DNA of 64,000 nt from NCBI RefSeq assembly GCF_034043675.1, contig NZ_JAXCLA010000012.1, positions 177,399 to 241,398 of the forward strand, in the 5' to 3' direction. The DNA is from KK5 sp034043675 (lineage in GTDB: Bacteria; Pseudomonadota; Gammaproteobacteria; Burkholderiales; Burkholderiaceae_C). Positions 45,164 to 53,660 of the stretch are shown piece by piece; position 1 is the stretch's first letter, and each line of letters starts with the position of its first letter. The position numbers and the translations under genes are program-made. A model generated the notes under the pieces. It was given only the letters and a program-made list of their open reading frames with translations. It was not told the origin of the DNA and searched no databases.

Positions 45164-46584
45164 ATGTCCGCATCGGTCATCTTCTTCCACGGCACTTCCG
45201 AACATTTCTTCCGTCCCTTGACCTGGGCGGATCGGGAGGCCTGCGCCGCCGTCCTGCGTGGACTGCATGAGCGCGTGCATGGCCCGGAGGCTGACTACGC
45301 GCAGGCGCTGACGAAGGACCTGGTGCTTGAGATCTGCCTGGGCGTGATCGCCCAGCCCGCCTACCGTGAGGGCGCGCTCTCGGCCGCTCAGGCCGTGAAT
45401 GCCGATGCCGAGCGCGGCTATGCGCTGAACCTGCTGCGCGCGCTGAAGGAGCACGGCTGGCTGGAGGACTACAAGGATCCGATCGACCTGCAGCCGGTGC
45501 TGAAGCTGACCCGTGCCGGCAAGGCCTTCGCCGAAACTTTCGCCGAACTGGACAACGCCCGCCACAAGACCCGCCAGCGCAATATGCGTTCAGCCCGCAA
45601 GGCGCTTTTGGCTTTCCTGGACGAGCATGACGAGGATGAACTGCTGGATGCGCACGACTACGCCAGCAGGGTCGTGCAGGACCTGCAGGACGACATCGAA
45701 TACTTCCGCGCACTGATGCAGAGCCTTACCCGCGAGGCGCTGACGCAGAAGCTGGCATGGGACGAGTTCAATGATTTCCTTGAGCGCCGTTTCGGCAAGG
45801 AGATGTCGGTGCGCCTGGTGGCCGATTCCGTGGACCGCCATCGCGGACAGATCATCGAACTGCTGGATCAAATCCGTGCCTGGCCGGCCGAGCAGCGCGA
45901 GCGAACCGACGCTGCGCTACTTCAGCGCGCCGACTGGCTGGAGCCGATGCTCGAGAACGGGCGCAGCGCCACCTTGTGGCTGTGCCAGCGGGTGGAGGCG
46001 CTGATCGATGCGGCCTGCGAGCTGAAGCTGCCGATGCTGCGCAGCGAGATGCACAACTACGTGCGCCGCTTCACCAGCCTGCTGCGCCCTCGCTGGACTA
46101 CGGCGCCGAATCGCCGATGGGCCTGACGCTGGCCGGCATCAAGGCCGCCGACGCCGCGGGCAAGGACGCATGGCTGGAACTGCTGGGCCGGCGGCTGGGC
46201 ACGGCGGAACTCCGCCTGCTGCCGGCAGGCAGCCTGCGCTGGACACAGCGCGAGCGCCAGCAGGTCGACGGCGACGAGACCGAGTGGCGGGTCCGGGCTG
46301 ACAGCCGGCTCGAGGCGGCGCTGCGCCGTGCCGAGGCCGAGGCCTTTGTCATCAGCGAGGAGGGTGTGTTGCGGCAACTCGGTTTGGTAGGCGCCGTGTC
46401 CTTGCGCCTGTCCGATCTCGCGGCGCGGCGGGCGGACGAAGTGCTGACCAGCCTGCATGCCGTCGGTGCGGCGCGTTCGACCCAGGGGCGCGAGCGGTGG
46501 CGGGTGCGCAAGCTGCAGGAGCGCTTCGAGACAGAGAGCTTCATCGCCGATGATTACGAGCTTCGCCGCCTGCCGAAGCAATGA
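45164..46584 (+). pseudogene. jetA: Wadjet protein JetA, interrupted by a one-base frameshift
   Basis: MukF/kleisin-like subunit of the Wadjet plasmid-defence complex. Reading frame one runs 45164-46126 (320 residues, FFHGTSEHFFRPLTWADREACAAVLRGLHERVHGP...) and ends in junk after FTSLLRP. The other frame continues naturally from 46090 as SLDYGAESPMGLTLAGIKAAD to the stop at 46584. Joined, the protein is about 473 residues, right for the DUF5716-type JetA (type II Wadjet, by memory). One base appears missing near 46088-46091. An ATG at 46117 overlaps the premature stop and could restart translation. Start: ATG 45164 with GGGGGAGGA upstream. Confidence 0.8.
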
Positions 46585-47228
46585 CGACCGAGACCTTCCA
46601 CGCGCTGCTCGAGACCCGACTCGCCGACCGTACCGCCGGCAACGTCTCGCGCCGCCGCTTTGCCGAGATCTGCAATCGCCTGCTGGCCGCAGGCATCGTC
46701 TGGCGCGAGTATTCCAAGCCGGAGCAGGCACTCTACGACGATGCCACGCTTGCCGAAGAACTGCTGCGCGAATGGTTCGACGTGCTCGGTTTCACGCTGA
46801 CGCATGACGTCGATGCCAACCTGATGCGGCTCTATCCACCGGGCGACGACCAGGAGGACGAAGATGGCGTCAAGAGACTGCGTGCGCGCCTGTCGAAGGA
46901 TGTGGTCGCCGCGGCACTGGGCCTGCGCTTCCTCTACACCGAGGGGCTGACCGGCAAGCGCGAACTGGTCAATCAGGAGCTGGCAATCAGCCTGGAGGAA
47001 CTGTCGCAGACCCTGGTCACGCTGCTCGGCACGACGCTGCCGGCCTCGGCGGCCGAGCGCATCCAGCTGCTGCGCGAATTGCGCAAGCATCGCCTGGTGC
47101 GGTTCCGTGAGGCGGACGCCGGCTTCGGCCAGATGGAAATGCTGCTGGGCGTGCTGCGGCCCATCCTCTCCTTCGTCAGCGACGAGGCGCTGCTGGAAGT
47201 GCGGCAATCGATGCAGGCAAGGAGCTGA
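46581..47228 (+). CDS. jetB: Wadjet protein JetB (DUF4194)
   Basis: A 215-residue MukE-like subunit: two winged-helix-type halves, the first around SRRRFAEICNRLLAAGIVWREYSKPEQALYDDATLAEELLREWFDVLGFTL and the second around AAALGLRFLYTEGL...VRFREADAGFGQMEMLLGVLRPILSFVSDEALLEV. It bridges the kleisin and the SMC-like ATPase. The start overlaps the jetA stop by 4 nt and jetC begins 3 nt after its stop, as in other jet operons. Confidence 0.93.
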   Translation: MTTETFHALLETRLADRTAGNVSRRRFAEICNRLLAAGIVWREYSKPEQALYDDATLAEELLREWFDVLGFTLTHDVDANLMRLYPPGDDQEDEDGVKRLRARLSKDVVAAALGLRFLYTEGLTGKRELVNQELAISLEELSQTLVTLLGTTLPASAAERIQLLRELRKHRLVRFREADAGFGQMEMLLGVLRPILSFVSDEALLEVRQSMQARS

Positions 47229-47231
47229 GCG

Positions 47232-50200
47232 ATGCGCCTGCAAGGACTGATCACCGTCAACTGGGGCACGCTGGAAACGCGCCACTGGCCCCTGGCCGAC
47301 GCCACCCTGCTCACCGGCGAATCCGGATCAGGCAAGTCCACGCTGCTGGACGCGATCCAGGCCGTCCTGACGGCCGCGCGCCAGGGCGTCTTTCACTTCA
47401 ATGCCGGCCAGAACGAGTCGACCCAGGGCCGCCGCGGTGGCAAGGAACCACGCACCCTGCATGCCTACGCGCTGGGCCAGTGCGGCAGCGAGGTGTTCCT
47501 GCGCCAGCGTGCCACCAGCTACCTGGGCCTGGTGTTCGAGGCTTCGACGGCCGAGGAGAAGGCCGAACCGTTCAGCGCCTTGCTGGGCATCGAGGCTCAT
47601 GTCGAAGGCGGCCGGGCCGATGGCGGCAAGCCCTTGTTCTTCCTGCTGCGCGGCGCGGCCTTGCGCCTGGAGCATCTGCTGGTGGCGGAGCCTCGCGTGC
47701 GCCCGCTGGGCCTGAAGGATGCGTACGCGCAGTTGCAGGTGCGCCTGGGCCTGGCGGCGGAGCAACTGCAGCGCTTCGAGGGCAAGGACAGCTACCTCCA
47801 GCATCTCTACGGCGCGCTGCTGGGCAGGAAGTTCGTACCCGAGGCAGACGCCACCCGCTGCGCCCGGGCGATCGTCAAGGCCATGGCCTACCGCGAGATC
47901 GGAAACGTCAACGAACTCGTGCGCGACGAGATTCTGGACGCCCACGACTTCGGCCAGGAAGTTGGCAAGATGCGTCTGCTGATGCAGGAGATCGCCCGCT
48001 TGAAGGCCGACGCCGAGCGGCTCAAGCTGAACATCGACCGGCTGCAACTGGTGGACGAGGCGGCTGGCGACGTCGTCACGCTGTTGCGCCGGCATGTGGT
48101 GATGCTGAACGCCCATGCGCTGCGGCTGCGGCGCGACGCCCTGGGCGAGCGCGAGCGTACCGAGCGCCGCCGCCTGCAGTTGCAGGACCACGCCAGCGCC
48201 TCGCAGCAACGGCTGGACGCGATCGCGCTGGAGCGCCAGACCTTGGCCGATGAGCTGGCGCTGGTGCAGGGCGAACTGGCGCAGAGCGGTGTTGCGCAGG
48301 AGAAGCAGCGCCTGAGCACGCTGGCGGCCCAGTACGCCGAGCTGTTCCGCAAGGAATGGAGCCGCGTGCAGCAGGCTGCGCGGCAGATGGACCAGGTGGT
48401 GGCGCATGTTCGGCAACTGCTGGCGCTGGACCTGTCGCTGTTGCCGGGGCTGCACACGGCCGTGCAGCGGCTGGGCTCGGCGGCCTTCCTGGCGGGGAAG
48501 CTGTGGGGATCGGCGCGCGAGGCGCTGCTCTCCGGCGCCCGGCTGGACGGCGAGCTGGCAGCCTTCGAGCTGGAGCCGCTGGACGAGGCTCTGCGTGCGT
48601 TGGAGGCGGTGCTGCTGGGCGCCGAGGAATCGTCGGTGATGTCCGCGCTTGTCGCGGCTCGCAGCGAACTGCTGCAACAGCGCAATGTGCTGCAGGACGA
48701 GCAGACGGCGCTGCGTGCCGAGCAGGCGCTGCTGCTGCAAGGGCGTTCACCGGCGCCTCGCGATGTGCAGGACGCGCTGAGCCTGCTGGAGCGCGATCTG
48801 CCGACCAGCCGCCCGCGCATGCTGGCCGCGCTGGTCGAGCCGAAGCCGGCCAGTCCCTGGCAGGCCGCCATCGAGGGTTACATGGGCCGCGACCGCTTCG
48901 CATTGATCGTCGAGCCCGACTTCGAGGAGGCCGCCGTGCGGCTGCTCCGGCGTGAGTTCGCGCGCCGCTCGCCGAAGATCGTTCAGGGTGCCAAGGCGGT
49001 GGAGGACACGCGCGGCATGGCCGTCGCACCGCTGAGCATGCTCAGCGAGCTGGTCTGCGAGCACCCGATCGCCAAGGCCTATCTGCTGGCCTTGTACGGC
49101 CGCGTGAAGCAGGTGAGCAGCGAGGCCGAATTGCGCCGCACGCCGCAGGGGCTGATGCGCCAGGGGCTGGGCAGCCGGGCTTACGGCATGTTTGCCTGCC
49201 TGGCTGCCGAGCAGGAGCTCGCCTTCGGGCTCGAGAGCCGCCGGCGCCGGCAGGCCTGGGTCGGCGATCGGCTCGACGCGCTGGTGCCCGAGCTGCAGCG
49301 GCTCAAGGGCATGGAGCAGTCGCTGGCGATGGTGCAGGGCTGGTTCAGCCAGAGCCGCGCCGGATCTTTGGCCGAGGCATTGGGCGAGGCTCTGGCGACG
49401 CGTTTGCGCCATGTGGACGTGGCGCTCGACTTGCAGCGCCTGGACACCTCCAGCATCGAGGCGCTGGAGCAGCGTCAGGGCGCGCTGCACGAACGTCTAG
49501 GCGCCAGGCAGGCGCTTTGGGATGCCGAGCAACAGGCCGTCGGCGTGCAGAACAAGGAGCTCGGACTGCTGCTGAAGACGCTGGGCGAGCTCGATGCCCG
49601 TCTGCCGGAACTGGCCTTGTCCATCGTCAATGCCCAGGTATGGCTGAGCCGCTTTGCCGCTGCCGCTGTCACGGTGGCCAGCGAAGTGCAGTTGCTGGAC
49701 GAGGCCCGCGGCATCGGCGAGGCGGAACTGCCCAGTGCCGCCTCGCTGCAGAACAACGCGGTGAATGCCGCCGAGAATCTTCCTGATCGGCTCAAGACGC
49801 TGCGCAATCACATTGCCACCTATCTGGCCGGTGCGCGCACGGATGAGGAGCGCTTCAGCTGGAACGAGCCGCCGCGGGCGGTCGAGCAGATCGAGGCCGT
49901 GCTGCGTGCCGTGCTCGCCGTGCAGCAGGCCGCGCGCGAGCAGGTGCGCCGGCAGGACAGCATCGGCCTGGCCGAGAACGTGGCCCGGCTCGAGAAAGCC
50001 GAGGCCACCTTCAATCACGTCTTCACCAGCGATTTCTGCTTCCGCGTGCGCCGCGATGTGAAGGACGGCTCCAACACCCTGCGCAAGCTCAGCCAGGAAC
50101 TGAAAGCGATCCAGTTCGGCGTGGACTCCTACGATGTGGTCCAGGACTGGGTGCCGCGCTACAAGGAGTACTACGACTTCTTCGAGGCGCTGGACGGTGT

Positions 50201-50852
50201 GGTCGACCAGTTGGAGAAGGATCGCACGGCCATCTTCGATGCACCGCAGCTGTCGCCCGAGCACCGTGCCACGGCGCAGGAGATCAAGCGTCTGCTGCTG
50301 TCGCAGGACCAGATCGCCGCCGAGCGCGCGCTGAAGGAACTGGCGGACTACCGCAACTACCGCCGCTACGACATCCATCGCATCGCTGGCGGCCACCGCA
50401 CGCCGATGTCCACCTGGGGCACCGGCTCGGGCGGCGAGCTGGAGACGCCGTTCTATGTGATCCGCGCCGCCGTGCTGGCCCATGCGCTCGGGCATTTCGG
50501 CCGTGCACCGAACGCGCCGGCGCTGCGCCTGATGCTCAGCGACGAAGCCTTCTCGAAGATGGACGAGGCGCGTTCGCGGGCGGTGTTGCGCTTCCTGGCG
50601 CAGAACATGGGCCTGCAGCTGATCGTGGCGATGCCTACGTCCAAGTCGGGTGCGATCAAACCCGAGTTCGACAAGGAATACACCTTCTCGAAGCTCGAAG
50701 CGGAGGCTGATGGGAAGTTCGTGCACATCAGCGAGGTCCAGGAGAAGGACTTCAAGCGGGAGGCGCTGGCAGCGCTGTGGGCCGAGCATGCGCAGGCTGC
50801 GCGGGCACAGGCGCGGCGGGCCTTCGAAGGCGAAGACGAGCGTTCCGCATGA
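47232..50852 (+). CDS. jetC: Wadjet SMC-like ATPase JetC
   Basis: A 1206-residue MukB/SbcC-type ATPase that extrudes DNA loops. The Walker A loop TGESGSGKSTLLDAIQAVL lies at about residues 29-47. Long Ala/Arg/Glu/Gln-rich coiled coils run from about 250 to 1000 with a hinge-like middle. The C-terminal head has the ABC signature GTGSGGELETPFYVIRAA and the Walker B/D-loop LRLMLSDEAFSKMDEARSRAVLRF. All ATPase landmarks look intact. It overlaps jetD by 4 nt. Confidence 0.95.
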   Translation: MRLQGLITVNWGTLETRHWPLADATLLTGESGSGKSTLLDAIQAVLTAARQGVFHFNAGQNESTQGRRGGKEPRTLHAYALGQCGSEVFLRQRATSYLGLVFEASTAEEKAEPFSALLGIEAHVEGGRADGGKPLFFLLRGAALRLEHLLVAEPRVRPLGLKDAYAQLQVRLGLAAEQLQRFEGKDSYLQHLYGALLGRKFVPEADATRCARAIVKAMAYREIGNVNELVRDEILDAHDFGQEVGKMRLLMQEIARLKADAERLKLNIDRLQLVDEAAGDVVTLLRRHVVMLNAHALRLRRDALGERERTERRRLQLQDHASASQQRLDAIALERQTLADELALVQGELAQSGVAQEKQRLSTLAAQYAELFRKEWSRVQQAARQMDQVVAHVRQLLALDLSLLPGLHTAVQRLGSAAFLAGKLWGSAREALLSGARLDGELAAFELEPLDEALRALEAVLLGAEESSVMSALVAARSELLQQRNVLQDEQTALRAEQALLLQGRSPAPRDVQDALSLLERDLPTSRPRMLAALVEPKPASPWQAAIEGYMGRDRFALIVEPDFEEAAVRLLRREFARRSPKIVQGAKAVEDTRGMAVAPLSMLSELVCEHPIAKAYLLALYGRVKQVSSEAELRRTPQGLMRQGLGSRAYGMFACLAAEQELAFGLESRRRRQAWVGDRLDALVPELQRLKGMEQSLAMVQGWFSQSRAGSLAEALGEALATRLRHVDVALDLQRLDTSSIEALEQRQGALHERLGARQALWDAEQQAVGVQNKELGLLLKTLGELDARLPELALSIVNAQVWLSRFAAAAVTVASEVQLLDEARGIGEAELPSAASLQNNAVNAAENLPDRLKTLRNHIATYLAGARTDEERFSWNEPPRAVEQIEAVLRAVLAVQQAAREQVRRQDSIGLAENVARLEKAEATFNHVFTSDFCFRVRRDVKDGSNTLRKLSQELKAIQFGVDSYDVVQDWVPRYKEYYDFFEALDGVVDQLEKDRTAIFDAPQLSPEHRATAQEIKRLLLSQDQIAAERALKELADYRNYRRYDIHRIAGGHRTPMSTWGTGSGGELETPFYVIRAAVLAHALGHFGRAPNAPALRLMLSDEAFSKMDEARSRAVLRFLAQNMGLQLIVAMPTSKSGAIKPEFDKEYTFSKLEAEADGKFVHISEVQEKDFKREALAALWAEHAQAARAQARRAFEGEDERSA

Positions 50853-51982
50853 GACCGCATCCACTGCAATGGCGGCTGGCGCACGCGCTGTTGGGCCGGC
50901 AGGCCGGGTGGCTGGCCCTGGACGCCACCGTGCTGCCGGAACTGCACGAGGCCGACTCGCCGGAAGCGCTGTCGCATGTGGAGCTGCTGCTGGACGGGCT
51001 GTGCGCCACCGGCTGGGTGCGCCTGAAGGTCGACCGTGCGCGGCCTTTCCAGACCCTGGCCGACCGCCGGCCGAAGCTGCAATTGCTCGATGCACAGGCC
51101 CTGGCCGCGTGGAGTGGCTTCGAGCCGGAAGCGCCGCGCTGGAGCCGCCTGCTGGTCCAGGGCCTGCGCGAGCAGCCGCTGGCCGTGCCCGATGCGGCGG
51201 CGCTGCTCGACTACCTGCTGCGCAACCCGCTTCCCGCCTTCGAGGGCCTCGCGCCGGCAGACTGCGCCGTCGTGCTCAACGGGCTCGCGGCCGATCTCGA
51301 CGGCGCTGGCCCCACGCACTACCTGCGCGAACTCTCGGCCCGTCATTTCCGCGGGCACAGCAAGGTGCTGGATGCACGCGAGGAACTGCTGCGGCTGCTG
51401 GGTGCGGACGAGAGGCATCTCCTGGAAGCACCGATCCAGTTGCTGGTCGATCTGCCGGAGCGCTGGACCGGTGAAGAGGTCCTGTTCATTGAAAACGGCG
51501 TGAGCTTTGAGCGCATGGCAGGGCAGCGCCAACCGGCCTGGGCTCGCGCGGCCTTGCTGTACGCGGCGGGCTTCCGCGGCGGCGCGCGCCGCCTGCGCGA
51601 GCGCACCGGGGCGTCGTTGTACTGGCGTGGTCGCGTGGCCGACCTGGATGCCCGTCGCTTCGAAGCGTGGCTCCATGCCGGCGCGGACGAGGCGCTTGTT
51701 AGCTTCTATGGCGATCTGGACTTCGCCGGCCTTGCCATCCTCGCGCAACTGCGCGCGAGCTTTCCTGCTTGTGGCGCCTGGCGACCGGGCTACGAGGCCC
51801 TGCTTGCCCGGCTCGGCTTGGGGCATGCGCCGGAGGATGCGGGCAAGGAGCGGCAGCAGGATCCCGGTGTCACCGGCTGCTCGTTCGCAGATGATGTTCT
51901 GCTGCCGGCGTTGCGGAACGAGCGGCGGTGTGTGGATCAGGAGTGCTGGCCCGGCGTTGGCGCGAAGTTCCAGGCGAGTTGA
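50849..51982 (+). CDS. jetD: Wadjet nuclease JetD
   Basis: A 377-residue TOPRIM-type nuclease subunit that cuts the plasmid once loop extrusion stalls. The N-terminal arm domain spans about 1-240. The TOPRIM core is visible from WTGEEVLFIENGVSFERMA (acidic Glu/Asn) to ALVSFYGDLDFAGLAILAQL (Asp-x-Asp), with RxECW-like QECWPG near the end. The identity follows from motif and from the jetABC context. The 3' end overlaps the convergent gene by 46 nt. Confidence 0.92.
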   Translation: MRPHPLQWRLAHALLGRQAGWLALDATVLPELHEADSPEALSHVELLLDGLCATGWVRLKVDRARPFQTLADRRPKLQLLDAQALAAWSGFEPEAPRWSRLLVQGLREQPLAVPDAAALLDYLLRNPLPAFEGLAPADCAVVLNGLAADLDGAGPTHYLRELSARHFRGHSKVLDAREELLRLLGADERHLLEAPIQLLVDLPERWTGEEVLFIENGVSFERMAGQRQPAWARAALLYAAGFRGGARRLRERTGASLYWRGRVADLDARRFEAWLHAGADEALVSFYGDLDFAGLAILAQLRASFPACGAWRPGYEALLARLGLGHAPEDAGKERQQDPGVTGCSFADDVLLPALRNERRCVDQECWPGVGAKFQAS

Positions 51983-52623
51983 GACTCCGTGCCACCGGCA
52001 GTTTCGTGCACGCGCGAAACGAATGAGCGGCGCTTTGTCGGTTCGAAATCGATCGCGATCGTCTGAAGGCCGTCGAACAGGCCGGCCTGCCAACGTGTCC
52101 ACGCACCGAACCAGCGCAGGCGTGCAAGCAGGGTCTGCTCGACGATGCGCAGATGTTCCGCCAGTTCCTGCGCGTCCCAGTCGAACCGGCACAGCAGGAT
52201 GACGTAGGCCGACGCTTGCGAATAGCTGTGTCGTGTCAGCGAGAGTGGATCTGGAATTTCTTCGCGGCGAAGCAGCAGGATGGCCGGATCAAAGACGTCC
52301 GGCGCCGTCAGCAGGCGCGCCATTGTATGCACCGCGGAATCCGCGTCTTCCTTGTCCCAGTCCTTGTCGAGCTTCATGGCATAGCGAAGCTGCTTGTCCG
52401 CGTACTTGACGAGGTGGCCGTACAGCCAGGCCAGCACTTGCTCCTGATCGGCACGATGGCTGAAGTTGATCGCGAAGCCGCGCTTCGTGGCGATGCGCTC
52501 GGCGATCAGCCAGGCTTCGACCTCGACGTCTTCGGCCGTGTGCTCGCCGCAGGTCTGCCGCGCGATGCGCCGAAGGTCGGCGCGGCGTTGGACGAGAAAG
52601 GCCCGGTACGGATCCATCGGCAT
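51937..52623 (-). CDS. Hypothetical protein with sigma-factor-like N-terminus
   Basis: A 228-residue protein that I do not recognise for certain. Its N-terminus (MPMDPYRAFLVQRRADLRRIARQTCGEHTAEDVEVEAWLIAERIATKRG) looks like the region-2 fold of ECF sigma factors (LRRIAR..TAEDVxxEAWL), and a later segment (FDWDAQELAEHLRIVEQTLLARLRWF) could be a region-4-like helix pair. It may instead be an unrelated helical protein of the defence island. The ATG at 52623 has AGGAG at good spacing; an earlier ATG at 52644 is less likely. Confidence 0.65.
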   Translation of the reverse strand: MPMDPYRAFLVQRRADLRRIARQTCGEHTAEDVEVEAWLIAERIATKRGFAINFSHRADQEQVLAWLYGHLVKYADKQLRYAMKLDKDWDKEDADSAVHTMARLLTAPDVFDPAILLLRREEIPDPLSLTRHSYSQASAYVILLCRFDWDAQELAEHLRIVEQTLLARLRWFGAWTRWQAGLFDGLQTIAIDFEPTKRRSFVSRVHETAGGTESQLAWNFAPTPGQHS

Positions 52624-52754
52624 CGGAATCTCCTGACAGACCATCCTTCCGACCGCGGGCCATTCCCAACAGGAAAAATATGAACCTTGCGCAAATTCGC
52701 CCGAAGTCAGCCTAGAATCTCGGCAAGTGGACTGGGAGAACCCGGTCGGCGCCT

Positions 52755-52778
52755 GGCCTCGGTGAGTTCACCGGGGCC
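52755..52778. terminator. Hairpin between the two island genes
   Basis: GGCCTCGGT (52755-52763) and ACCGGGGCC (52770-52778) pair with one mismatch around GAGTTC. It overlaps the last codons of the DUF3800 gene by 11 nt. TTTCGCTTTC follows on the plus strand, so a plus-strand terminator is possible. Confidence 0.3.
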
Positions 52779-53631
52779 TTTCGCTTTCTGGCGGCGGATG
52801 GATCTTCAGGCCCCAGTTTTCGAAGCCCTCGCCCAGTTTTTCTCGGCCGCCGCTGCAGAAAAACTTGCGTCGCAGTAAGTCGAATGCGCGATTGGCCTGA
52901 CCGGGACGCAGCACGCTCAAGCCGATCGGCCGAGCTACCAAGTCAGCCAGTTGCAGGCCGGACGAATTTACTTGCTTGCTGGCGAACACGATATCGAATG
53001 GCAGCGGAATTCCAAGCCGGTTCGCACCGTCACAGATTCGCCTGAATTCCAATTCCAGCTCACCGTCCTCCTTCTTGCCGCGACACTCCACGACTACATG
53101 CGTTGTGGCGCCATCCTGATTTTTCTCCTGCATCAGTTCATGCAGAGTTTCAAGACAAAAACCTAGCGCCAGGTGATAGGGGTTCTCCGGCAGGCCGCCA
53201 CGACTGCGCAGCCGCTGCTTGTCGATCACGCAACTGATGAGGATGAAGTTGCTCTGCTCGATGATGTCCGTCAACTCATCCAGAAACTGGTGCTTGCTGG
53301 CTCTATTGGCAAATCGGAACGCACCGATTTCCTTGCGAATCTCGGTCTCATGCAGGACAACAAGGTCGTGGCCGAACTGCTTGAATTTGAACTTTTGCAG
53401 TGCCGGCGAGACTTTCTCGGCGTAGTGCCGCTTGTAGAACACGCAGAAGGCCAGCACGAACAGCGGATAGTTCGGGTCCAAGTTCTGCATGCCGTGGTCA
53501 CCACTCTCATCCACGTAGACGACGAAGTTGCTGAACTTGCCCGCCGGAGGCATGGCTGCTGCTACTTCGGCCTGGGCTGTGCTCAGGGTATCGAACAGAC
53601 CAAGCTGCGGGTCTGCAGCGTCAGTGCTCAT
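52768..53631 (-). CDS. DUF3800-domain protein
   Basis: A 287-residue protein with the DUF3800 pattern: VVYVDESGDHGMQNLDPNYPLFVLAFCVF near the start (Asp/Glu pair), VLISCVIDK-like core, and NSSGLQLADLVARPIGLSVLRP at the end, where the Asp completes an RNase H-like acidic site. Members are often found in mobile and defence regions; a nuclease role is suspected but not proved. It is the last island gene, 29 nt from gyrB and on the same strand. Confidence 0.88.
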   Translation of the reverse strand: MSTDAADPQLGLFDTLSTAQAEVAAAMPPAGKFSNFVVYVDESGDHGMQNLDPNYPLFVLAFCVFYKRHYAEKVSPALQKFKFKQFGHDLVVLHETEIRKEIGAFRFANRASKHQFLDELTDIIEQSNFILISCVIDKQRLRSRGGLPENPYHLALGFCLETLHELMQEKNQDGATTHVVVECRGKKEDGELELEFRRICDGANRLGIPLPFDIVFASKQVNSSGLQLADLVARPIGLSVLRPGQANRAFDLLRRKFFCSGGREKLGEGFENWGLKIHPPPESERPR

Positions 53632-53660
53632 GCTGGTTGGTTCAGTTCATCAGCCTAGCC

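Noticed and set aside
44869..45195. Minus-strand frames upstream of the orphan HTH gene as a possible toxin
   Set aside because: No toxin motif, poor ribosome sites and composition of antisense sequence.
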